Below, one piece after another: positions 1-12,300 of a stretch of DNA of 64,000 nucleotides. This DNA is from Branchiostoma floridae (lineage: Eukaryota > Chordata > Leptocardii > Amphioxiformes > Branchiostomatidae): the NCBI RefSeq assembly GCF_000003815.2, contig NC_049989.1:9548540-9612539 (forward strand). The letters run 5' to 3'. A program made the position numbers and the translations under genes. Every line of letters starts with the position of its first letter. The stretch's first letter is position 1. Under the pieces are notes generated by a model. That model ran no database searches. It saw only the letters and a program-made list of their open reading frames with translations, and was not told the DNA's origin.

Positions 1-392
1 ATATTCTGACCCATGATGGAGGTCTAGACAAGTGAATTTTGACCTATGAAGTCTGTCATTTATGATATCACTAGCCTCGTCTTTTTATAGCCTGCCTATG
101 ATATTACTCCAGCTTGGTAGTTGTTATCATGAATCAGATATTGAAGGAAACCTTAAGAAAGTACATGATTGTATATCAAGCCCTGCCTCGTGTTTAATTA
201 CTACATGTAATCAAATTGTGAATCTGTATGAATTAAGCAATTCACTATGTCCTAAGTATTAAGCTGTCCTGAGTACATCGCCTTCTAAGGTTCTATACAC
301 ATAGGTCAGTGCAGATGTGACTATATTGTACTTGTTACATAGCATTTATGAAATGATGATTATTTGCTAATTGTCTTTCACTACTTGTACAG
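1..392. other. Intron of TPC1, no exon seen
   Basis: This stretch precedes the first recognisable coding exon, whose acceptor is the AG at 391-392. I see no exon matching the N-terminal TPC1 segment that should precede it, so the start codon lies outside the window. Confidence 0.6.
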
Positions 393-3300
393 GAAGGAGG
401 AAACAATGACAAGTTTGACACCCATCCCCACAGTCACAAGGCCCTGCCTGCCTATCTACTGGTACATCAGACCTGGTTTTACGTCATGGACCTGGCTGTC
501 TCCCTACTTCTGCTCGGTTTAGCCTTGTTTGAGCCCCCTGCTTTTTACACAATCAACATTGCAGTAAGTATTCTGTTGATAACAGATAAGGGTATTTCAT
601 TGACACTCTTATATATAGTATAGAGGCATTTTATTCCACTTTTGTTACTCAGTTTATGTCCAAGTGAAAAAGGAGTTGTTCTAGCTTTGGTTATATGACT
701 GGTATGAGGGACATTGTCAACATCTTGAATGAGACATAACACTAGAGGTCCTGTGTTTGAGTAGAGCCATACCTACATCAACAGGGCTCAAAATTTATTT
801 TTGGGATCAGGTGCACTGGTGCACCCAGCTTAAAAAATTGGGTGCACCAAAAAATTTTTGGGTGCACCACTTATATTTAAGTAGAATGTCAAAAAAACCT
901 AATAACAAAACTTAGTTACAAGCTATCAAATTCTTACACAAGTAACATAACAGACATTTTATTATCTTTCTAACACTTAGATGTCAAGAATATGATGTAT
1001 ACTTATACTTGATATCTTTCCATACATAACCCAAAGAAAATATTTGGGTGCACCCTGTGCACCCACTGAAAAAAAATTGGGTGCACAGTTCCAATTTTGG
1101 GTGTACATGCACCCAGTATTTCGAGCCCTGCTCAAGAACCAACTACACTTATCAAGAGTAGGAAAGTAAAAGTGGATCAAACCTAGCTGTCTGGTCTTTA
1201 GCAACTTGTACCTTAATCATGTAATTGGTGTGTTACACTATTAGATGGTTTTGACTTACTAATTACTTAGTACATGTATGTGAACAAACAAAAACACAGA
1301 TCTTAAATAGTCAGGGAATTTTTGATTTATGGCAGAACTAGAGGGCTTTTGATCCAGGAATGACAATCAAATATAAAGTGGATTTCAGATAACAAAGTTA
1401 CTTTTCCCAGTTTAATAGTAGATTGGAATTGAGCACTTATATGAATTACATGTATACCTTCAAGTGCATGTATCCTTTTACAGATTCATGGATCGCTAGA
1501 ACTCTTTGCCCTGGTACTACTGGGAGTAGAACTAGGTCTGAAGATGAGGTGGTTGGGGCCCAAGGCTTTTATCACCCATAAGAGAACCCTGATAAAGGTA
1601 AGTAATGTAACCATTATATTTTAGAGAAAAAGTATTTTAATTTGGCTTGATTTGATCTGGTATTTTGATGTATAGAAAACGTCAAGTGTATTTTTCAAAA
1701 TATCCTGCTGTGAAAGGTTTGCTTTTGATCAAAGTCTTTTTTGTTGACTTTTGGACACAAAATAAAAAATAAACTGCAATGCAGGCAGACTTAAACTTTT
1801 ATTACATAATTTGTATTAGTGGTAAAATTCTTCATTTTTCATAGGCTTTGTTGAAATTCTTTGTGATAATTTATTATAAAGAAATTTTTAGCTGGTGTGT
1901 TACGCCGAACGGCGGTTATACCAGCTATATAGATACAGAAACAGATACAGATACAGAACATAGTATTTATATCCTGTTACAGTAACAGTTGTGTTACTTT
2001 CTTTTTGTATACAATGACAATGACTGTGTACTGTAATATTTTGAGTAATCATACAGTAACAATGGCATTATCTTTAAACAGACAGTGACACTGGTGGTGA
2101 TGTTTGCTGAAGCCATCATCGTACTGATACGTCAGAAGAGCCATATACGTGTCACACGTGCTCTCCGCCCGATATTCCTCATCGACTCACACTACTGTGG
2201 AGGGGTCAGAAGGTGACCAATATTGTGTCATGTAAATTCTGTAGTTTATGAAGAATGTTAAACTAGTGTAATTGGTAGCAGCCTTACAGTTGGCCTCCTG
2301 GTTTAAATTAGTTCAAATCTTCATAGAGCACCTCAGTTGTAACTGATCCCACCATTTGCAAGCGACTGGTACAAAATCTGAAAATGTGGTCCATGTCATG
2401 ATCATGCCTCAAGCTTTAAGAGGAAGGGCTATCAACCCCTCCCTGTAAAAATATACCCTGCTACAGAAGCAGCAAGGAAACTTGCTTACCAATGTGCAAA
2501 TAGGCACTACAACTGGTGAACAACAATGATATTGTATCTTGGAGAAAATAACGGCCCAGATTAAGGAGAGTTTTCCCTCAGAAATGACATCTAATTTAAC
2601 ACAGAATCTGTTTCTTAAACAGCATATCTTACACGTTTGCAAAAATTACATGTCGCACATTGTTATAGTCATGATTTCATCAGAAATTGCTGACAAACAT
2701 GTTTCATACAAATTTTTTGGCTAGATTTATTACTTGGAATTAAGAATTTTGGTGATCTTTAATTTAGATTGTCAATTGCCTTCAAAATTCAGAAGTGTCA
2801 CATCATGAAACTACATGTTGTACAATTTTGAATAGGATGTTATTCTAATATGTTTTTGATCAGTACATATGATTCCGTACATTTTGACAGAACGTTGCGT
2901 CAGATATTGCAGTCCCTCCCACCTATTGTGGACATGCTGGTGCTTCTGCTGTTCTTCATGCTCATCTTTGCTATACTTGGTAAGTTTACAAGTAATTGAA
3001 GTAACATTTTACCTTACAGTTCTGTTCATATCAAACTTGAGTCAAATTTGTTTATTAATCAATCTTTATTCATTTATAAATCAATTCATTGATACAACAC
3101 TACAATGTAGAACAGTAAATTCTAAAAGAACATTAATCAAATTGAATGTGTTACAGTACTGTATAAATAAATTAAAATGAAAGAAATGTTCTTGAAGTTA
3201 TTTAGTAAATGAATCAATCATTAATTTATCATAAAAGAATTTGTCTTAACTTAATCTATATAATATGTGTTACAAATTTAATGTGACTCTAGCATGATCA

Positions 3301-6300
3301 TGCATGGTGCTACATGAACATGTATCTTAATTCTTAATTTAAATCTTCCGATCTGTTTTCCTGTGTAGGATTCTACTTCTTTTCCCAGAACCCAGATGAC
3401 CCTGTAAGTAGAGTTTCTGCCTATTCTCACTTAAACAGAGTTGTTTTTCTTTCTGTAGATCTCATATATTAAATCTTGAGTCTGGCTAAATTTGTATCAT
3501 TTTATTTTGAATAAAGCCTATTAAAGGAAACATTTTGTATATTTACATGTGTTATACAATTTACTTTTAAATTATCAGGTTTGGCCATGTACATCATGCG
3601 TGTTAAGCACTTCCAAACTGCCAAACTTTTTTCAAAATTCAGTGTCTTTTTATCAGATGAAGTCACAAACTTCAATATTTTACAAAAATGTATGTTATAA
3701 AATACTGATTACTGTTATACATTCCTCTCCTACAGTACTTTCATACCCTGGAAGACTCTTTTATCAACCTATTTGTGCTCCTGACAACAGCAAAGTGAGT
3801 AGCTGCTTATGTGTACATTTGTATGAAAATTAAAGCTTTCTTGTTGACATTTACTTAGCTTTCTGCTTATAGTGTAGCTAAATTACCGACCAGCTACTGT
3901 CACAGTCAGTAAGAATACATATTTGGTAAATGCTAGTTCACCTAAATCTTACTGTCTGATTTTACACAGTTTGTAACTGGCGTGTTATATGTAAATATTG
4001 TTTACATTAGTCAATTGAAACAAACAAAATGCATGAAATTCAGCTCTCTTCTGCTTGCTTGTGATGTAGAGTTTTAAAAGTGTTTGGGTGCAGATGAAAC
4101 TGAATGCCTTTGCCTGCACACATACACACACAGCTACCCTGATGTGATGATGCCTGCATATAAACAGTCCCGCTGGTCCAGCATGTTCTTCATCCTCTAC
4201 CTGTCACTGGTGCTGTACTTCCTCATGAATCTGGTCAGGAATTATTGTTGTTATTTTATGATGTATTATGAGCAATATATGAATTACCTGCAAACTAGTC
4301 TGTGAATTTAGTATAGTGCATCTTGTCAAGTTGAAAAAGAAAGCAAAAAACAGCAAGTTGGCAACACTCTTAATTTGATTATAATGAGAATGCTGTATTG
4401 CCCTAATGCTCATTGAATATCTCAAGATCATATCCTATTATGTGCTATAACAGACTAATGACAACTCTTATCATCCCGTGAGGTGCATTGTATGCTATGA
4501 TTGCCACTTCGAAAAAAAGCTTTTCAATTACCATCTTGAACAAGTGGATGTCTGCATGAAATGTACACTCCTCTGGATTACAGACTAGTTGATCTTTAAA
4601 TTCAACTCTTTTTTTTAATGTGGTGGTCATACCTTTCAGAATTATGTTGACATTAGTTGGCATTAGATACCCTAGCATAAAGGTTTAGAAGTTTTGTAAC
4701 TCTTAAGCACACCCCTGTAAGAAAAGAAAATTTTCATAGTTTTACGTAAGAACTTGATCAAGTATGCTTCTCTTTGTGATGTGTTGTAGTTGCTGGCCGT
4801 GGTGTACGACACGTTCCTGAGTATAGAGAAGAGTAAGTTCTGTAAGCTGTTTCTACATAAACGAGAGGCAGCAGAGCGGGCCTTCAGGCTACTGGTTAGC
4901 CGACGGGTAAGGGTACTATTTAATGTTGAAAAATATTGATTAAAAGTTGATGTCTACATTCACTTTGCTCAACTGGTGGTGTATTCAGCAGTTTTATGGA
5001 CCACTTTCCATGCGTTATACTACTGATTGAAAGGAAAGTGGATCATATTACCATACATCAGTCACACTCACATCCTACTCAAAAACAGGCACCGACATTG
5101 TAACAAGGTTCTTTGTTAACACCCAGAATCATGTTGATACAGGAATGGACATTTCAGTGACCATCCTCAGATGATCGCCAAAAACCAAAATGTCAGGTCT
5201 TGTGTCAACATGTGGTTGTGTGTAAGGAATCTTGTTACACAGTCATATGCTTGCCCTATGAAATCATTAAAGAATTACACTGACATTGTTCAAAAGTTAA
5301 AATTTAAGACATATATCTGAAGTTTGTCTACATGTGCCATTGTGATTGTTGATTCTGAATCAGAAGATTATTCTTAATGTGGTAGTCTTTTCATACCTGG
5401 CAGAGTTATGAGAGTTAATGTTACATGTATCTGACAGGTATTTGTCTATCCACACAGAACCCCAGTTTTGTGAGCTGGACTCACTTCCAGGGGTTAATGA
5501 CCCACTACCGACCCGGCAAGAGTGAGAGGGATGTGTACCTGTCATTCAAGTCTATCAACACGAGTGGGGATGGGAAACTAAGGTGCAAAACAACAATCTT
5601 TCTTTTCTTGAAATGAAATTTATTACTAGTTTGTCACTGTAAATTGTGAAAAAGATGATAGATATTATAGATTTTAAATTTGGGTTGAAAAGTTTTGAAG
5701 GTTTATCTTGCAATTATACTGTACGTAGTTATATAAATAGTTTTAATACTGTTTCTTTGTTCCAAGTGATATTCTACTTTGGGGTATGTGTAGTGATGCA
5801 TTTTATACCATTAGTTGTTCTTTGGAGGGTCTATGTTTGTGCAATCAATATGAAAATAATTTCTTTTTCTTCTATAATACAACAGTCATTAACTTTGTTT
5901 TTCTCCTCTCAGCCTGGAAGAATTCTACCGTGTCTATGAAGGAGCAAGGTTCAGCTGGAAGGTGAGTTAAGAAATGGGCCAATAGAATAAGCCAACACTC
6001 AACCAGACTATGTTTTTTTTTTAAACAGTCCTGTTAAGCCACAGCACATTGGATAGATGTGGGTAGTACTAGGATGAAGGAGAATTCTTATTACACAACC
6101 AGCAGGTACTTACATTGATTACATTTCGATGTCTCTCAGACACCTTCGTCAGAGCTTCTAACTGGAGTTCTGCTTCTCACCACTATATGTAAGCAATGTA
6201 AGTACTTACTGGTTGTGTAATAAGAATTCTCCTTCATCCTATATTCTACCAACCTGATGAAACTATTTTCAGAAGGTGGGTAGTACTACATGATGTGTTC

Positions 6301-9300
6301 AAGTTTGAAGTTTTCTTGATAATTGAGAAGTTTTTCTGTGTTCTAGCATGAGTCAGCTGGGGCTTGGTTTGAGGTTTGGAAGCTTCCCACTCCACTTTTC
6401 TTTGTTGCAAAAGGTGCGTATAATTTTGTGTCTTTGTTTTGTATTATACAGTACTGTTCTGTAATGTTAAACATCTTATTTAGTCATTTTTTTCAGTCAC
6501 TTCTATACTTCGAACCAATGGATAGTGTTACTTTTCTTGGAATAAAATATAGTCTTACTTCAAGCTCTTCAAGCATCCCACAAACTTTATGAAACTTACA
6601 GTTTATGAAATGACTTGACAATAGCCCATTGGTGATAACTAGTACTCTTAGAATGATTAAAGAACTTACAAAAGCATTAAATCACACTCTTGTTTTGATG
6701 TATTTATTGAGTCTATTGTTGTAAATGTATGACACCTAGCTCATTTTAGACAATGAAGAAATGTTTAAACTTTATTTTCTTCATTACAGGAACCTATAAG
6801 CTGGTGACACACAAATTCTTTGAGTACTTCATTTGTAAGTTTTAACTTGATCTTGTTAATATGATACATCCTTCCTTTGTACAAGTTAAGAAAAAGTTGT
6901 TAAGTATTGTTCTAATTGTCCATTCTTCCAGTTGTTCAGCTTTAAGGTCTTTTTTATGCATGCATGAAAATTGGTACAGGTATTGTAATTGTTGTATATC
7001 ATAAGGAGGAAGGTGTAAATAAATTGGAATATATTTCTATCTTACAGACCTGGTGATCAGTGTCAATGGGTGCTGGATTCTAGCTGACACCATCATCATT
7101 TCTAGTAAGTGGATTTTTATGTTTTCCTGGGTTGGGAAAAACACATTGTTTTTGCTGCTGTGCCGTCAGATATTAGCTATATGAGCATTTCTTTTACTTA
7201 CACACCATGTTATTGGGCAAGCCTAATGCTATTTTTGGCTATGGGGAAAACGTTCTTCAATTATGCAAAACTGTTTCCTTTCTAGTGATTTTAACATCTG
7301 TCTTTGCCACAAAACACAGGGCCATCGATAGTCTCCATGCCAAGTACAGTAAATGTAGTGGTAATTTTGAATATTCTATTTCAAACAAGACCCTAATACT
7401 TTTCTTCACAGATGATGACAGTAAAACTGCTGCTGACCTGGAGGTGACCTGGAATGCCATTCTGTTTGTCACAAGTAAGACCATTTTTGTGTTTTATTGG
7501 CAAGTGAAAAGTGTTCAATAAAACAGACTTTTCAAATTCTCTTCATTGAGCGGTAGACAGTCAATAATAATGATGTTAGATGGTTAGACGATCTTCATAT
7601 ATCCAACAATGTTTCAGCAATGATTCACTTAGATTGAAATTGGGACACCAACATGGGGTCCAAGACAGTGATCAGATTATTTGACAATGCATTACCGTGT
7701 AGTTACTCTTTTGTTTATCATATAGTGCTGATGGTTTCCTTCATATACAACATAGGATATCTTTAACATTTTTTCTCTCTCTGTTTTATCCTATTTCTGG
7801 TACAGATTGGACTTAAATTCTTAACTATTTTTGTTTGCAGTATATGTTGTGGAGGCTTTGCTGAAGATTATTGGCCTTGGAGCTTGGACATATTTCCAGT
7901 CAGGATGGAATGTGTGAGTAGAATTATTGACATTTGATTACCAATTTCCCCCAATATTAGTTCTTAGTCAATACATCTGTCCTTGATGCTGAATGTCTTA
8001 TTTCCTTTGGTTAGCCCTTTCTGTGGTGCTGAATATCAAATTCCCAATGGTTAGTCCTGTCCTTGGTGCTGAATATCAACTTCCCACTTGTTAGCCCTGT
8101 CCTTGGTGCTGAATATGAAATTTTATTGGTTAGCCCTGTCCTTGATCCTGAATGTCTAATTTCCATTGGTTGTCAAATTGGTTAGCCTTCCTCTATGCTG
8201 AATATGAAATTTCCATTGGTTAGCCCTTTCCTTGGTGCTGAATATCAAATTTCCTTTGTTTAGCCCTTTCTTTATGCTGAATAGCAATTTTCATTGGTTA
8301 GCCCTGTCCTTGATGCTGAATCTCTAATTTCCATTGGATAGCACTTTCTTTGGTGCTGAAATCAAATTTCCATTGGTCAGCCCTTTCTTTGGTGCTGAAT
8401 ATCAAATTTCCATTGGTCAGCCCTGTCGTTGGTGCTGAATATCAATTTTCATTGGTCAGCGCTTTCCTTGGTTCTGAAGCTTAAATTGCCATTGGTAAGC
8501 CCTGTCCTTGGTGCTGAATATCAATTTTCCATTTGTAAGCTCGATGCCTAATCTCTAATCTCAAATGTTCTTTGGTCAGCCCTTTCCTTGGTGCTGAATC
8601 TCACATTTCCAGTGGTTAGCACTTTCCTTGGTTCCTTATATCGATTTTTCCAATGGTTAGTCCTGTCCTTGGTGCTGATTTTCAACTTTCCATTGGTTAG
8701 CCCTTTCTTTAGTGCTGAATATCAATTTTCCATAAGTTAGCCTTGTTGTTGGTGTTGAATGTAAAGTTGTCATTGATTAGCCCTGTCTTAAGCTCTGAAA
8801 ATCAACTGTTGTGAATTAAGTTTATAGCAAGCAGCACTGTACCTAGTGCTGAAAGTTATTTCTTTGAAAAAATTAAGCCCAAAATAACAAATTGTAAGGT
8901 TAAACTATTAGAGCCCAGTTTCATGGTTGAGGTTTTAATACTGCAAACTTTGCAGTGTCTAGAAACATTTCAATGATCTTAACTTTTCTAGACACAATTT
9001 TTGTGATGGTTCAGTGCTGTAGATATTATGTGATACAGTCCATTTGTTGATCATGGAAGGCTGTTGTATTGCCTTGTCACAGGTTTGACTTTCTGGTGAC
9101 AGTAGCGGGGATTGTGGGAACCCTGGGACAGAACTTTGAAACAGGAGGTGACCTGGACCTGACCTTTCATTACATCCTGGTGCTTAGACCACTCAGGCTG
9201 CTCAGGTAATCATCATGACAGCACTTGCATTGATGAGTAGATTTTTTATGATGTTGTCTTTGAGTAAGTGAGCAGCTGTTTGAAGCATGTGCTAATAGAT

Positions 9301-12300
9301 TGTGCATAAAACTGATGACTATTTGAATACGTACAGATCACACATGCTGAAATAATGTATAATGGGTTTACTGGGGCAGTCACCAGTACACTGTTGTCGT
9401 TTCTAGTTTAAACTACTTCTGTGTTGTAAATCTAATTAGTACAAGTAGATGATTGACTAACTGCCATAAGAGTCGTCTTTGTGCCTGTTAATGATACAAA
9501 CTAATTCAAGTTTTAGGTTATGATGCATTACTTCATGTAAAACTTAACACACTTTGATGTGATTCAAAATCTGGTTTCTATTTTGATGTTTTTAAGGTTG
9601 TTCAAGGTTAAGAAAAGGTACAGAGATGTTCTGGGGACGTTCTTCGCGCTCCTTCCCAGGATGGTCAGGTATGTGAAATCCAACATTTGCCACTCTCTTT
9701 CCCAGGATGACCAATAATTTAAGACTACTACAGAAATGAGGGATGGGCATTCACTGGGTGGTATTTGGCAGTTCAGCTAATCTGGTTACTTTTGTGGCAA
9801 ACGATTGTAATGATAGAAAGTTGGTAAACATATCTAAAGGATATACAGGAACTGGGTATACGTGTGCATGATCTAACTAATGCAGTTGAGGTCTACGTAT
9901 GATATTATCTTCATGAAGTCTGAATGTTTTATACTAGTATTCTGTAGCATAAATTGAGTAAATTCCACCAGGTATAGAGAGATTGATCATCTACCAATTT
10001 GACTAGTTCATATTTATAACAATTTTAACAAAACTTGTTCCTCTTTCTCCTGTAGTGTTGCAGTTGCCCTTCTCATCTTTTACTTCTTCTTCTCCATCAT
10101 TGGGATGGAGGCTTTCCATGGCCTACCCCTGGCAGACTGCTGCAAGTGAGTCTTCTGTACAATGCATGGATTGTAAACAATGTCTTGTGACATAAAATGT
10201 ATTAAGTACTCTCTCCAGAGCGAATTACTTTCCAGATGGTACCCAGGCAAACACTTCATGCCATTATAAACTAAGATGTGTGACCACAAATGAAGCGTAA
10301 AGCATGTTTCTTGCAGCGCTATTCTTATGAAATGTTTTTGTTGATAATTGACTTGTTGTTATCTGCACATTTGTTTCAGGAAATTGAATAAGACATAGAT
10401 TACATTTTCTTGGCATGTGTATATTGTTAATTTTATCCTTTCATTACTTTTAAAAGCATAAAACCTTTAAGTTATAATTTCTATAGTTTATAACATTGAT
10501 GTTATGCCTTAATAAGGTCTGATGTAGCTGTTGTTTCCCCTTTATAGCAAATTGTAATAAGATAAAAGTGATTTTGCTACCTTATTTCACAGTGGCACAA
10601 GTCTAGCAGACTACTACAGAAATGCCTCCAATAGTCCACAGTTCTATCTCAACAACTTTGACGACATCCTCCGCAGTGGAGGTAAGTACAATGTAAATCA
10701 TTCTATAAAATATCTAGAATGTTTCTAGAAACACTAAACAATTATGATGATGTAATGTGAAAAGACAGTGGTGGCTGCAGGCCTAGTACCAGAGGAGTGG
10801 TATCTATGGCAACCCAGGTTTCCACCAATAGGAAAGCAGAGCCTGCCCCATGCCTGGTGGACAGGCTGCCTTATAAGGCAGGGACATCCTGATCCACCTC
10901 CGTTGGGGCAGCACATTTAGATGTGGGAAACATAGAGCAGGTGATATAACGCTAATTCACCTTTATCCGTTGGGTAACCTATATTCGTTGTTTTCTAAAT
11001 AGGATATTTAGGGACGACGTCAGTGGTTTAAAATTGCATGTTTTGAAAATACACCTTGTGTATTGCAACTTGTAATCACCGTCCGTCGACTTGATATCCC
11101 ATAATACCTCGTTCTGGAAAACAACGGATATAGGTTACCCCGCGGATAAAGGCGAAGCAGCGTTATATGTACCTGGGAGCCTCAGATGTTAAACCTCTGT
11201 ATGTGTAAAGAACTTTACATATACTTATTTGAGAAAGTAAGAGTGACTTGGTGAGATTGACCAAATTCTTGGGGACATTACAAGCTTATGCCTACTCTCC
11301 CATCACTTCATGACGAATGACCAATGTGCAACTTTTCTACCGCCGCTTGACTAGTCTATCCACTCCTGAACAAAATTATATAGCTTGAATAGAAAGTTGG
11401 TCACACAGGAGAAAGGTTTTAGAATCAAAAGGTATTTTTCTTTGAGTAAATAATTCACAAGTAATGTGAATAATTATGTCATTTTTTGTTTGTTTAAAAG
11501 TTTCTCGTCACTTATAATCATCAAATATACATGCTGATGAAATATACAATGCTCTTTTGCACTTAGCCAGTCAAAGATGGCATAATGTTAACTTCATAAC
11601 TATTCTCTTGTCCTCTCAGTGACACTCTTTGAGCTGACAGTGGTCAACAACTGGTATATCATAATGGTAAGGTGATTTTATGAAACAGATATACAATTGT
11701 AACTTTACTGTCTATAAAAACAAACTGCATAAAAATGACAATGAGTCTGTTGGTCTTTCAAAGGCCTTTTTAACCTCCTTGCAATAATTGGTCTTTCTAA
11801 CAAGAGTTGTCTTGATTTTCCAGAATGGCCATGTTGCCGTGACAACCAAGTGGACGTACCTTTACTTCATGTTGTTCTACATTGTTACCATGGTGAGGTT
11901 GATTGGCATTCCCTCCTAATGTTATGTGATACAATTAAAGGATGCACAATACACATGTACTAGTATGTTATGTATAAGTGCTGTAATATTTTATCCATGT
12001 GCTAGATAACAACATGTGATTGATCATCACTAGAGGTGGGTACATGTACAGAAAATTCAGCTCCAGGTACGGTCCAGGTCCAGAGGATCAGGTCCAGACT
12101 TGAACCTGAACCTGGACCTGGACCTAATTGTGAAGAGTTCTGAAGTAACACAAAACATTGGTCCTTTTTGCTGTTTGGTATTTTGATTTTCTGACTTTCA
12201 CTGGCATTTTAAAATCATATCTTGATGTACATAACACTAACTGCCTCTGTTAACTTTTGATCAGGTTTGTAGAAACTTCTAATTGGTTCAAAATCCAGTG

